DNA of 64,000 nt from positions 55,344,552-55,408,551 of the forward strand of contig OX419756.1 in assembly GCA_948567375.1 (NCBI GenBank), in the 5' to 3' direction. The DNA comes from Lunularia cruciata. Lineage: Eukaryota > Streptophyta > Marchantiopsida > Lunulariales > Lunulariaceae. The translations under genes and the position numbers were made by a program. Of the stretch, positions 1 to 11,450 are shown one piece after another. The stretch's first letter is position 1, and the number at the start of each line of letters is the position of its first letter. The notes under the pieces are model-generated. The model was given only the letters and a program-made list of their open reading frames with translations, made no database searches and was not told where the DNA came from.

Positions 1-2195
1 CATAGTGTCTGCAATCACAACATCCACTATTGTAACTTGATCATCTCGGACCAAGTATAAGTTTGCCTTGACATGTGTCATCTACTAAACATACGAATGC
101 TCCCTCCAAGCCAAGTATCCACTCTCTCCTGCCATAGCAAACACTATGTCCCTAATAGCATCATGAGTAGCTATCCTCTATCCTCCAAAAGGACACCGTG
201 TCATATGAACCGCTGCTACATCTAGCATAGAACTTACAAGTGAATAATGAAGATGTAGAAGGGTGGACCAAACCTAAGCAAAACCTCATTGCTGTAGAGA
301 AAGTAGCTAGTGCAAGTCAAAATGCCCTAATGCACGGTCAAGCTAGGATCCAAGAGCCTACATCCTTGTCGGAGCAAGAGCAAAGACGCGCTTTAGTAGC
401 TTGAGGAATGGGCAAGTCAACTAAGAGAGAAAGAATGCTCACATTGTCGTTCCATCAAGGAAGATTGTAAACCTCTAGTCCAATTTGACAATAGTGAAGC
501 AAGCAATAGAAAGTCCTTGCATGCTCATGGGGATAGACTATCTCTCATCTGCCACAATAACATCTAGAGAGAAAAAGATCCCTCCTCCACCTCTATCACA
601 TAAGTCTCCAAAACCGGCCTATCAACAACCACAAAACTAGAGGAAAATAGGAGTGCCAAGAGAGCCCGATTACCCAAAAATGTTATAGGGGTCATCTCCT
701 CCATAGATAGCAAGCCAAACCCTCCACATGGGATCAGCAGAGCTATCTGTCTACATGCCAAATCCCCTATCACACACTCAAATGTACGTGATCAAATAAT
801 ATCACCAAAGACTCCCATAATCCTCCTATCAAAGGCTCTTAGATATGATATGAAGGACAAGGAGTGGAGAACTGTGAAGAAGAAGTCAGTCAGTCAACAA
901 GCAATACTATAGGAGAGTATACCAAATGTCACCTACAGATCTCCTAGTAATGGAAGGTCATCCACATGGAGAACATCCTCTCGAGGGAAACATCTAAGAA
1001 GTGTGTGACAAATTCCTCGGATCCTATTAGCACTCCAAGAACACCTAGTCCATTTGTAGATGTAATACACCTCTCTGGAAGCTCAAGGTGGGGAGGGATA
1101 CCTAAAGGGGACTATGCCCTACACTTTGACATCTTGACTCTCAAACCTATTAGATGTAGCTTGATAGTCAAGTGGTCAAAGGCCTACCTAAGTTGATCTA
1201 TAGGGCCCATGATGTGTGTATCATCTACCAAGGAGGGAAATACATACCATGGCATGGCATGGCCAAAGTAGTAGATAAGAGAGCACTAAAATGACTCATG
1301 TCAAATAAAGGTCCCTCTAAAGGATCTACCTGACGTGTACCAATAGCGGACTCTAAGATGGTGACTCCCTCCTACGAACAACTATGTTGGTAGTAAAGGG
1401 AGCATGAGAGCCATAAAAAGACCACACAAAAGGAATAAGACTCGCCAAGGATCCACCAACCTCCCTAAGCTCTCTGAAGATGGATGTGCATGAGACACTA
1501 TTAAAAGCATTCTCAACATCCACCTATAGGATGACCCATTGATATCTGAGAGTGCCTTAATGCCTAGAGATATAGCTTCAAATCCTCCAAGTGTAGCTAC
1601 TTCAAACTGATGTGGATTTGAGGTGCTATTAGAAGTGTGAATGATGCTAAAAGACAATGGTATGGTTGACCAAATGCAAAAAGATTTCTTAATAGCGATT
1701 GGTCTAATGCTCCCTATGTCCTTCTCCATTGCAAGAAGTCAACTAGCATCTAACACCAGACTAACAAGCATAGAAATGTCTCCTCTTGCTATTGCTACAG
1801 CCACCTAAAACAACTTAGTAAAACCACTAGAAGGATCATCTGCCTAAAAGTAATCTCTAAGTGCTCATATACCATCTTTGACAAGCCTCTTAAGGAATTG
1901 CAAGGGGTAGTGCACAATGCTTGTGCAAAAATGATTTATCAAGATATAAAGGCTACTCAAGCTAATAATCTAAGACCTCTACTAGTTATCCCTATCCTGC
2001 CATAAGATATAGTGAGCGTAGGGAAAAGATAGTCTCATTAGTAGGACTAGCCATAATCAAAGCGTATATCGCTTGTGCTGCTCTACTAAACTCACTCCCT
2101 TGATCCAATTTCCTACACCGTTGTAATCAAGTGGACTTTTTGGTATCATGTGGCAAAACTTGTCTCCTAAAATATGCAACCCTAACAGAGCTGTG
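1..2195 (-). pseudogene. LINE copy A: decayed RT and endonuclease region
   Basis: This is the reverse complement of the LINE seen as copy B at 16,033-33,540. Matching landmarks are a block starting MEKDIGSIRPIAIKK (1,729 downwards), the GFGLLSMEEMTPITFLGN block (773-564) and an HMTRCPFGG zinc motif (about 215-170). The window edge cuts it inside the endonuclease-like domain. Its upstream edge reaches about 2,195, where sequence like 16,575-16,826 of copy B gives way to gypsy integrase sequence. It contains about 210 bp (roughly 1,740-1,950) that copy B lost at its G2 junction, so it shows the undisturbed order. Many stops and frameshifts are present and no ORF is functional. The RT and zinc regions are seen directly; the endonuclease assignment is inferred from motif spacing. 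Confidence 0.8.
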
Positions 2196-3215
2196 TATCC
2201 TCACCAAGCTCAAAGGTGTAAAAGGATGCTCTTCATACATGAGGAAGAATGGTGTGGCCTGTGTGGATGCATTCACTAAATTGTTGTAAGCAAATTCTAC
2301 TAGTGGTAGTAAGATGTCCCACCATTCTTGCTCCTCTAGGGTGAAGGGTTGGAGCATGTCTTCAATAGTGTGATTAGCCCACTTCTTTTTCCATTAGTCT
2401 GTGGATGGTAAGCCGTAGACATGGCCAATTTGGTTTTGAAGAAATCAAAGAGTGTTCTCAAAAACAAATTGGTGAATTGAGTGCCTTTATTGATGATGAG
2501 CACTCAAGACAATCCATGGTGAGAAAAAATTGCATCTAAGTACAATTAAGCTAATTGTGGAGCAGTCACATCCTTGGTGGTAGGATGCACATGAATCATT
2601 TTGTTGAGTTGATCAACAAAGACTATGATGGAGTCAAACCTTGAGGTGGTCTTGGGCAATTTGCAAACTAGATCCATGCTTACCTATTCCTAAGGTTGTG
2701 TAGGAGTAGGAAGGAGTTGAAGGAGTCCCGTTGGAGCTTGATTAGAAGCTTTATTTTACTAATAGAGTGGACAGGTTTGAACGTACTTCATCACATTGTT
2801 GCTCATCTTGGGCCAATAGTAATGGCGTTTGGCTGCATCCAAAGTCTTGTCCATGCTAGCGTGACCTACAATAGCAAAATCATGACATTTTGCTTGGATA
2901 GTGGTTATAATGTTTGTGTCATCCGGGATCTATCATCTACCATCACAAAAAGTGAGTCCTTGGGTACTGGTGATGCCATTGGATGATTAAGCTCCTTCAA
3001 TTTGTAGGTTAGTTTTATAGCAATAAGAATCCTTAGCCAAAATTCAAGGTTCATCTTAACCTCTACTACTAAATTGTTTACCATAGGCATTTAGGTACAT
3101 GTATCTACCAATTGCTACTAGCCTTCAACATATGTGATCATCATGTTGAACCTTTGTCTCCACTCCACCTACCAAATTTGCCGATGAGATAGATCTTTTT
3201 TTGTCTCAAGGTAGA
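2196..3215 (-). mobile_element. Ty3/gypsy fragment, RNase H to integrase
   Basis: Reading the minus strand gives a decayed RNase H to integrase segment of the same family as G1 and G2. The integrase C-half motif FTLEEQEWWD...LVEFAYNNLVNAST lies at 2,357-2,240, and the zinc-binding N-part upstream resembles 29,230-29,370 of G2. It has no LTR of its own on the left, where it abuts LINE copy A. On the right it is broken by the solo LTR at 3,216-3,948. Only about 4-9 bp of the element (ctag) continue beyond that LTR before a different truncated LTR begins. Stops and frameshifts make it non-coding. Confidence 0.75.
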
Positions 3216-3948
3216 TGTAATACTCCGAGGACAAGTGAAGAGAGAAAACACAGATTGCACACTCAAACATTCGATGCCCCAAGGGAGCACCTTCTCTTTA
3301 TTATATAGACAAAGAGGATCTCCTCCAAGGAAGCTCCACCATAGGATTAGGGACACAGATAGGTGACATGTCAACAAGCTCCACCCTTGGATAAATTACT
3401 TGGATGGGTGACATGTCTGGTCTAGGTCCTATCTGGTTGGTCAAACAAGCTTTGACCAAAGGGAATCTTTTTGGGAATCTTCCTGTAGGAATCTCAGAAT
3501 CACGTAAGGTACCATTGGAAAGCTCTTGACGAGACAAAGCAAAGTGAAAAAAGGCTAGTCTTTCCTCAATCGGGGGGGAATCTGCACATTTTCGAGACCT
3601 AATTCATCCGTTTAGGCCTCCGAAATTGCCTTCAAAGATTTTAGGCATATTTTGGTTTCTAGTCTATTAGTAGATGTCCATTTTTGGTGATACCTCTTTC
3701 TGATCTGTTTATTCCATCATGTGTAACATCCTTCCAGATGTTACCAAACCAATTCTCACCTTTAAATCATATGTCTAGCTATTGGTTCTAAGGTTCTCAA
3801 GTCTATTTTGGTTTCTGCCCTATTAGTAGAAGTACTCTTTTGGTGATACTTCTATCTTATCTATTTTGACCATCATGTATAACATCATTCTAGATGTTAC
3901 CAAACCAAATTTCACATCTAAATCATATGGCTAGCTCTTGGTATTAAA
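3216..3948 (-). repeat. Solo gypsy LTR with 5-bp target duplication
   Basis: This 733-bp block begins TGTAATACTCC and ends GGTATTAAA, an altered form of the family's GGTATTACA end. It is the reverse complement of the 740-bp LTR of G2 (16,827-17,566). The 5-bp word GTAGA lies immediately on both sides (3,211-3,215 and 3,949-3,953), as expected for Ty3/gypsy integrase. No internal region is present, so this is a solo LTR left by LTR-LTR recombination inside the older gypsy fragment. A TATA-like tract, ttatatagac on the plus strand near 3,300, marks the former promoter on the minus strand. Confidence 0.88.
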
Positions 3949-3979
3949 GTAGACTAGTAAAGACACTCAACGGAAGCAT

Positions 3980-4588
3980 AACCCTTGAATCGGATATATG
4001 GATTTGTGACATGTCATTGATCTCCACCCTCAAATTAGATGTATGCATGGGTGACATGTTGGATCTGGTCCTATCTAGTTGGGTTGACTAGAGGGAATCT
4101 TTAGAGAATCTTCTTGTAGGAATCTCAAAATTGCATGGGTGAGGTACCGTTGGAAAGCTCTTGATGAGACAAATAAGAGGGGAAGGAAGGCCAGCCATTT
4201 TTTCATTGGGGGATAAAATGGCATAGTTTTTAGACCTAATTCATCCATTTAGACCCTCAAAATTGCCTCTAAAGATTTCAAACATATTTTGGTTTTTGCT
4301 TTATTAGTAAAAGTACCTTCTTGGTGATATCTATTTTCGATCTATTTAGTCTATCATGTGTAACATCCTTCTAGATGTTACCAAACCAAATTTTACCTCT
4401 AGATCATATGTCTAGCTATTGATTCTAAGGTTTTCAAGTCTATTTTGGTTTCTACCCTATTAACAAAAGTACTCTTTTGGTGATATCTCTATCTGATCTA
4501 TTTAGTCTATCATGTATAACATTCTTCCAGATGTTACCACATCAATTTCACCTTTGGATCATATGTCTAGCTATTGATTGGTATTACA
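3980..4588 (-). repeat. G1 3' LTR, truncated
   Basis: The LTR ends on the plus strand with GGTATTACA at 4,588. The reverse complement of the polypurine tract (aacctccctcctttt) follows directly. Compared with the G1 5' LTR at 9,087-9,844, the outer 100 bp or so (beginning TGTAAT) is missing. Similarity starts near 3,980 at cccttgaatcgg. The truncation point lies beside the solo LTR insertion. Confidence 0.75.
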
Positions 4589-4606
4589 AACCTCCCTCCT
4601 TTTAAG
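4589..4606 (-). other. G1 polypurine tract
   Basis: The minus strand reads cttaaaaggagggaggtt directly before the 3' LTR. It is identical in arrangement to the G2 tract at 30,511-30,527 and is the expected plus-strand DNA primer. Confidence 0.75.
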
Positions 4607-7600
4607 ACGTAACGTCCTCATTGCAAAGTTGTTGTTCAAAATATTTGCACCAACACTGGTGCATGTGTTAAGTTGGAAACTGGTTCCCATGTTGCCTCAT
4701 ATAGTGGATAGCCTTTCTACTATACAAGATAGTCCACCTACGGATGGCAAGTACCACAGATGCATTTCTAGAGAATACATTCATATTCCTCCATGCCATC
4801 AATGAGTGTCAGACAAGGTCAAATGTCTCGTATGGAAACATTGGATGGATCTTCATGTGTGGTGGTAGCTCGAGGTGATAGGCCACAATGCCAACTTGAC
4901 AAAAAATGGAAAAAGGCCCAAAAAAATGCGGTCTGAGCTTACGAGGCCCAACTAATATGAGATTAGTTGTTGAAAGCCACACTTGATCCTCGACATGGAA
5001 CTCCATGTGCTTATGGTGTACATCTACATACTACTTTTGTCTATTTTGTGCAATTTGCAACTTGTGCTTGGTGCTCTCCTCACCTTGTTGGATTCTAGAA
5101 ACAAAGTTATTGATTACGTCAACCTTGGTAGCCACCGGATGGAGCTTCATCAAGCTCAAAGGTGTGAAGGGATGCTTGCCATACATGAGGAATAATGGAG
5201 TGATTGGATGGATGCATTCACTAAATTGTTGTAAGAAAATTCTACCAATAGAAGTAAGGTGTCTCACCTCTCTTGCTCATCTAAGGTGAAGCCTTGCAAC
5301 ATGTCTTCAATAGTGAAATTAGCCCGCTCTATTTGTCCATGGGTCTATGGGTGGTAAGCCGTGGACATGGCCAACTTGGTTTTGAAGAAACCAAAGAGTG
5401 TGCACCAAAACAAACTAGTGAATTAAATGCCCCTATCAATGATGAGCACTCGAGACAGGCCATGATGAGAGAAGATTGCATCTAAGTACAATTGAGCTAG
5501 TTCTAGAGCAGTCATATCCTTGGTGGTAGGGCGCACATGAATCATTTTGCAAAGTCAATCAACAAAGACTATGATGGAGTCAAGCCTTGAGGTGGTTTTG
5601 GGCAATTCACAGATTAGATCCATACTCACTTGTTCCCAACATTGTGTAGGAATAGAGAGGAGTTGAAGGAGTCTTGCATGAGCTTGATTAGAAGCTTTGT
5701 TCTATTGATAGAGCAGGTAGCTCTGAACATAGTCCATCATATCATTGCTCATCTTTGGCCAATAGTAATTGCACAAGACTGCATCCAAGGTCTTGTTCAC
5801 TCAGACATGACGTACAATAGCCGAATGATGACATTCTGCTAGGATGGTGGTGCATAATTCTGTGACATTTGGGATCCATAATCTACCATCACAAAAGATG
5901 AGTCCTTGGGTGCTAGTGATGCCTTTAGATGATTGGGCTCTAGCAATTTGTGGATCAGTTTTGTACCAGCCAAAATCTTTGGCCAAAATTCAAGGTTCAT
6001 CTTCACCTCTACCACCAAATTTTTACCATAGGCATTTGGTTGCCATCTACAAGTTGCTTCTTGCCTTCCATGTAGATGATTTTCATGTTGAATTGTTGTT
6101 GCCACTCTACCCACCAAATTTGGCAACAAGATAGATCTTTTTGTGTCTCAAGGTAGACTAGAGTTTTGTGGTCTATCTCTATTGCAAATGCCTTCTTGCC
6201 AAGATAGTGCTTCCAATGCTTGGTTGCAAGGACAATGACCAACTCATCTCATTTTGTGGTGTGACAGTTGCATTCTGTTGGTAACAACTTTCAAGAGAAA
6301 CATGCAATTGGATGCCATCCATCATGCCACTCTTGTTGTAGGACTACTTTTATTGTTATGTCTGATGCATTTGTAGCCAACTTGATTGGAAATTTTGGTT
6401 CATACCATTTCAAGATTGGTGCATGTAGCAAGGCATCTTTCAGTTCTTGAAAGGCCAACTCTTGTGTAGTTCCCCATGTTCACTTCTTCCCCTTGCCAAG
6501 TAGTGCCATTAAAGGTTGTGCAACCTTGGAGAAGTCCTTGACAAATTGATGATAGAACCACGTCAACCCCAAGAAGCTCTTGAGTTGAGTATGATCTTCT
6601 CGAGTGCTCCATTCTTGAATGACCTCTATTTTATTTTTTAATACTTGGATACCCTTTGCACTTACCCTATGCCCCAAGTAGTCTACTTAGACTTGCCAAA
6701 CTTGCACTTGAGATTTTGGCGTATAATTGATTTTGTCTTAGAATCAAGAGAACTTCTCGTAGATGTTGTTTGTGTTCCATCATTGTCCTACTATGTACTA
6801 AGATGTCATCTAAGAAGATGAAAACAAACTTATCCAAATATGGATGAAATATGTTGTTTATCAAACTCATGAAAGTGGTAGGTGCATTGGTGAGGCCAAA
6901 AGGCATCATGAGGTACTCAAAGGAGCCATACTTGGTTTGAAAGGCAGTTTTGTATACATCTTCCTCTACAATCCAAATTTGATTGGAACTGCTCTGTAGG
7001 TCCTATTTGGTGAAGTGTTTTGCTCCATTGAGTTGATCAAATAGGTCATCCATGCGGGTTAAGGAGTACTTGTTCTTCATTGTTTGTTGATTGAGGCCTC
7101 AATAGTCAATGCACATGCTTATTGTATTGTCCTTCTTCTTCACAAACAAGACAAGAGCCCCATATGGTGATACGCTAGGTTGGATAAACTTTTTGCAGCA
7201 TATCCTCAATTTGAGCCTTACACTCTTCCAACTCATGAGGTGATATATGATATGGAGGCCTTACAAGGAGGTGTATTCCCCAAGAGTGTCTCAATTCTAT
7301 GATCTACTCTCCTTTTTGGTGGCAATCCTAAGGGTAGATCATCTTGAAACTCATTTACCACATCCTTAAGTTTCTTAGGAATTTATCTATCGAGTTGTGC
7401 ACTATGGACTTCACTTATTAGACCCATGAAACATCTGTCTATCTTATAGATATTTTTTGTCCCTATGACATAGAGAGGCAATTCTTACCTATGCAAATCT
7501 TCTTTAACCCCAATGATCCGTCCATTGGCATGTGCTCACTACATTCTTCCTCCAATCTACCATAGGGTTGTAATGCTCCATTCTTGGCATGCTTAAGATT

Positions 7601-7754
7601 GCATCATAGCGAGCTAATTGTATCACTTTCCACTCAATTACTTCTTGATATTCTCCTACAAAGAGTGCTATCTTTCTAGGTAGCAACTCAATCTTCTCTA
7701 TTTGCCCATTCAGCAACTCTACTTCTTTGCTCTCATCTTTCTCTAGATCCATCT
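4607..7754 (-). pseudogene. G1 pol remnant (protease end, RT, RNase H, integrase, chromodomain)
   Basis: Translated pieces on the minus strand line up with G2. The reverse transcriptase fragment at 6,909-6,667 keeps [11 protein letters not shown] and the catalytic [10 protein letters not shown] box. The thumb region follows ([24 protein letters not shown], about 6,570-6,480). RNase H remains at 6,242-6,009 (AIEIDHKTLVYLETQKDL). Integrase N- and C-parts lie at 5,986-4,809, with FGPFSIFCQVGIVAYHLELPPHMKIHP at 4,930-4,840. Chromodomain residues follow near 4,800-4,610. Successive pieces are in different frames or separated by stops, so no protein is made. Confidence 0.8.
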
Positions 7755-8484
7755 TGTAATATTTCAAGGATAGCAAGGAAACACAAACACACAAACACAA
7801 GTTTCACATTCAAACTCTGATGCCTCAAAGGAGCACCTTCTCTTTATTATATAGACCAAGAGGATCTCTTTCAAGGAAGCTCCACCATAGGATTAAGCAC
7901 ATAGATAGATCACATTTCAACAAGCTCCACCCTTGGATTACTTACTTGGATGAGTGACATGTCGGTCCTGGTCCTATCTGGTTGGTCAAACAAGCTTTGA
8001 CCAGAGGAAATCTTTTAGGGAATTTTCTTATAGGAATCTTAGAATCACATGGGTGAAATACCGTTGGAAAGCTCTCAATGAGACAAACCAAGGAGGAGGA
8101 AAGCTAGCCTTTCCTTCATTAGGGGAGATTTTTTAGGCCTAATTCATCCATTTAGGCCTCCAAAATTGCCTTCCAAGATTTTAACCATATTTTGGTTCCT
8201 ACTCTATTAGTAGAAGTCCCCTTTTGGTGATACCTCTTTCTGATTTATTTAGTCCATCATGTGTAACATCCTTCTAGATGTTACCAAACCAATTCTCACC
8301 TTTAAATCATATGTCTAGCTATTAGTTCTAAGGTTTTCAAGTCTATTTCGGTTTCTACCCTAGTAGAAGTACTCTTTTGGTGATACTTCTATCTGATCTA
8401 TTTTTCCATCATGTATAACATCATTCCAGATGTTACAAAACCAAATTTCACATCTAGATCATATGGCTAGCTCTTGGTATTACA
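7755..8484 (-). repeat. Solo gypsy LTR inside the G1 protease/gag region
   Basis: A 730-bp block begins TGTAATATTTCAAGG and ends CTTGGTATTACA, the reverse complement of the family LTR, with TATA-like sequence near 7,845. It splits the G1 protease region: LERDGSKEVEL-type sequence lies on one side and the sequence matching MNGILEGN of G2 on the other. About 60 bp of protease sequence containing the DSG/DPG motif, present in G2 around 19,396-19,455, is missing at the junction. The flanks (catct and tctat) do not form a clean target duplication, which fits insertion followed by a small deletion. Confidence 0.82.
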
Positions 8485-9073
8485 TCTATCAACATACTCA
8501 CCTAATTGCACTCTAGGACTCCATTTATGACAATAAATTGTGAGTTTGTCTTCTTCACTCTCTATACACTTGTCCTCTTCCTTTCTCCACTTTTTTGCTT
8601 CTCCATTGAGCAATTAAGGCCGCAAGGTATATTTATTGGTGATCTACAATTTTTTGATGTGATTTTTGCATCCTCCTCTTCAATTTGTCTCTCCATGTTG
8701 TTCAAAGATCACTTGTATAGAGGCCAAGGGCTTTTAGGAAAATGAGTATGAAAATTGATGGCTAGGTGCCCAATTTGGCAACAATTGTAACAACAATGTT
8801 GTTCTGCTTGAGTCTCTTCTCCTCGTGAGACCCCATCTCTTCTTTCTTTGAAGCGTCCCTATTCTCCTTGGAACGGTTATGTTCCTCATTCTCAAAATTG
8901 GATGTTGGCCAATTCCATAGGAATTGGTCCACCAAAGTGTTGTGGTTCAGCCCAATAATGTTTAGTCAGGCCTACCCCTTCATCTCCTCTAATTGCTCCT
9001 ACTATTCTTTGAGCACAAGCAATGGCTTCAAAAACTGTATGAGGGTTTTGTACCATTACTTCTTGGTAAAATT
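8485..9073 (-). pseudogene. G1 gag remnant with decayed zinc knuckle
   Basis: Downstream of the primer site the minus strand reads the C-terminal part of gag (YQEVMVQNPHTVFEAIACAQ, then GGPIPMELAN). About 150 bp later comes a decayed zinc knuckle near 8,800-8,755 (YNCCQIGHLAINF), where the second-half cysteine has been lost. The N-terminal two thirds of gag present in G2 (18,167-18,820) are absent. Nothing here is translatable as a whole. Confidence 0.7.
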
Positions 9074-9085
9074 GCTTTGATACCA
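9074..9085 (-). other. G1 primer-binding site (initiator tRNA-Met 3' end)
   Basis: The minus strand reads tggtatcaaagc one base inside the 5' LTR. It differs at one position from tggtatcagagc, the complement of the 3' end of plant initiator tRNA-Met and the site found intact in G2. Confidence 0.8.
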
Positions 9086-9086
9086 T

Positions 9087-9844
9087 TGTAATCTTCCAAG
9101 GACAAGAGACCTTAAGAGAAACACATGAGAAGAGACACAAGCTTCACACTCAATACTTAGATGCACCAAAGGAACACCTTGACTTTATTATATAGCAAAG
9201 AGAATTCCCTCAAAGGAATCTCCACCCTTGGATCAGATTACATGGGTAGGTGACCTAGCATGGTGCTCTACCCTTAGATTAAATGACATGTTGGTTTTGG
9301 TCCTATTTGGTTGGTCAAACAAGCTTTGACCAAGAGGAATCTTTAGAGAATCTTCTTGTAGGAATCTCAGAATTGCATGGGTGAGGTACCATTAGAAATA
9401 TCTCAATGAGACAAAAAAGGGGAAGAGAAGGCAACCTTTTGGCCTCTAGGATAGAACTATACATTTTTAGGCCTAATTCGTCTATTGGGTGTGTCTTTTT
9501 GACACACCTACAAATAACTTTAGGCTTCCAATGTTTTCATACTATTTTCACCTCTTGCCCTATTAGTAGAAGTACTCTCTTGATGATACCTCTATCTGAT
9601 CTACTTAGTCTATTATCTATAACATCCTTCCAGATATTACCAAGTCAATTTTCACCTCTAGAAAATATGTCTAGCTATTGGTATTACATTTTCAAGTTGT
9701 TTTTAGCTCCTACTCTATTAGGAGAAGTGCTCTTTTGGTGATACCTCTATCTTGATCTACCTAGCCGACCGTACCTAACATCCTTCCAGATGTTACCAAG
9801 TCAATTTTCACCTCTAGATAACATATCTAGCTATTGGTATTACA
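9087..9844 (-). repeat. G1 5' LTR
   Basis: A 758-bp LTR from TGTAATCTTCC to GGTATTACA on the plus strand. The promoter-like tatataat equivalent (plus-strand ttattatatag) is near 9,185. It has diverged clearly from the solo LTRs and from the G2 LTRs, making it one of the older LTRs in the window. Confidence 0.82.
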
Positions 9845-9849
9845 CTTGA

Positions 9850-11450
9850 TTCTTGGAGATTGGTAATGATGTATATCTATGTGCTAAGTCTACACTCACA
9901 AACTCAAAAGTCCTTGATCACAAAATATTACCAAAGATTCTTATGATCTTTCCATCAAAGGTTCTCAAAAGCGATAACAGAGGGAAAAAAGAATCATACA
10001 AAGTAGGTAAGTTGTGAACAAGTAATATATATGAGAGTATACCAAATACCATATATGGATGTCTTATAGTGAAAGATCATTCACATAAAGAATATTCTTT
10101 TCAAAGCTACATCTAAGAAGAGCATGGCAATGTCCTTGTACATTATTGGTACTAAGGATGCATAAGCCATCTGTAGATGTGATACATACTTTGGGAGTTG
10201 GAGGTGGAGGAATACCCAAAGATGACAACACCCTCCAAATATATTGACTCTCAAGCTTATAAGATGAAGTCTGGTATTTAAGTGGTGAAAGATTTACCTG
10301 GTCTATAAGGCTCACAATATATATTGTCCACTAAGGAAGGAAACACACAACTTGGCAAAGTCAAAATAGTACAATAAAGAACTCAAAAATGAGTCATGGC
10401 AAATAGAGGTCTCTATAAGAGATCTCTCTATTTTGTATAAGTAATTGACTTGAGAATGATAACTCCCATTCAAGAGAAGCAATGCCAATAATAAATACTA
10501 AAGAGAAGAAGGAGAACAATAGAAAAACCACATAAAAGGAATAAGACTGAAAAATGATCCACTAGCCTCTATAAGCTCTGTAGAGATGGATACTTGTGAG
10601 ACACTTTTGATAACATTCTAAACATCCATTACAAGACAAATCAATGGGGGTGAAATTTTTTGGAGTGCTTTAGTACTCAAGCGTCATTAGTAACATTCTG
10701 AGATCCATTACATGAAAACACAATTTGGGTGAATGTTTAGGAATGCTATAGTGCAAATAGATACAACCTCTTAACCTCCCGGTGTAGTATCTCCATATTG
10801 ATGTGGATAAAAGTGATGCTTGAAGTGAGAATGATATGGTTAACAAGGTGCAATAAGACCTCCTAAATAATAATGTATCTAATACCCTTGGTTTCCTTCT
10901 CCATAGTGAGAAGTCAACTAACATTTATCACGTGATTAACTAACATAAGAATCTACTCTTTGCTCCTACTTCAATCACTTGGAACAACTCTATAGAACAA
11001 TTAAAGAGATCATTTCATTAAAAGAAATGTTTAATATGCTTATAGACCATCCCTAACAAGCCCATGAGAGGCATACTACTATGCACTACACATGGGTAAA
11101 GAGCAATATATCCAAACATAATATATTCTCAGGTTGACACTTCAAGATCTCTAATGGATATATCCTTCTTGGCAAAGGATGTAATAGATACAAAGAGGAA
11201 ATAATCTAATGGCAAACAATGTAGGGCTTGTGCTGTTCTACTATAATCTCTAGCACAACCCAAGATCATATATTATCAAGATACTATACAGTGAGAACAA
11301 GTGAAGGCTGCCATGTACTATGGTTTAAATTATCTCCTAAATTATCTTATGTTTGAAATTGTCTCCTAAAATATACCACCTGAACTCCTCTTATAAAATG
11401 ACCCAATTCTTGAACTCCTACAATCTAGATAATGAAGTCTAGGACAATTC
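9850..11450 (-). pseudogene. LINE copy C: degenerate RT region
   Basis: This is the minus-strand remnant of the LINE family of copies A and B. Matching stretches are 9,895-9,960 (copy B around 32,200), 10,315-10,064 (CITSTDGLCILS...KNILYVNDLSL, copy B 31,940-32,065), 10,890-10,640 (copy B 31,284-31,500) and 11,020-11,440 (copy A 1,850-2,195 and copy B 16,560-16,826). The RT box YVDD has become YVND. The copy is more decayed than A and B, with dozens of indels, and ends at the G1 5' LTR. Confidence 0.7.

Larger units (their letters stand above)
3980..9844 (-). mobile_element. G1: chromovirus-type Ty3/gypsy element, defective
   Basis: A minus-strand element of the G2 family. In its own direction it runs: 5' LTR (9,844-9,087), primer-binding site (9,085-9,074), gag remnant, protease remnant, reverse transcriptase, RNase H, integrase, chromodomain remnant, polypurine tract and truncated 3' LTR (4,588 to about 3,980). 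The primer site sits right next to the C-terminal part of gag (QEVMVQNPHTVFEA, 9,066 downwards). In G2 these two are about 1.25 kb apart, so G1 has lost its leader and gag N-terminus. A solo LTR (7,755-8,484) interrupts the protease. Frameshifts and stops occur throughout. The terminal 5 bp after the right LTR (CTTGA) have no partner on the left, because the left end is truncated. Confidence 0.82.

Noticed and set aside
7500-7800. 98-codon minus-strand ORF with a Leu/Cys-rich start as a secreted peptide
   Set aside because: Its body (LERDGSKEVEL-like) is the G1 protease segment and the hydrophobic start is LTR sequence read through by chance.
3216-9844. Repeated blocks with regular spacing as a CRISPR-like or satellite array
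   Set aside because: The repeats are 730-760 bp LTRs with TG...CA ends and, in one case, a target duplication.
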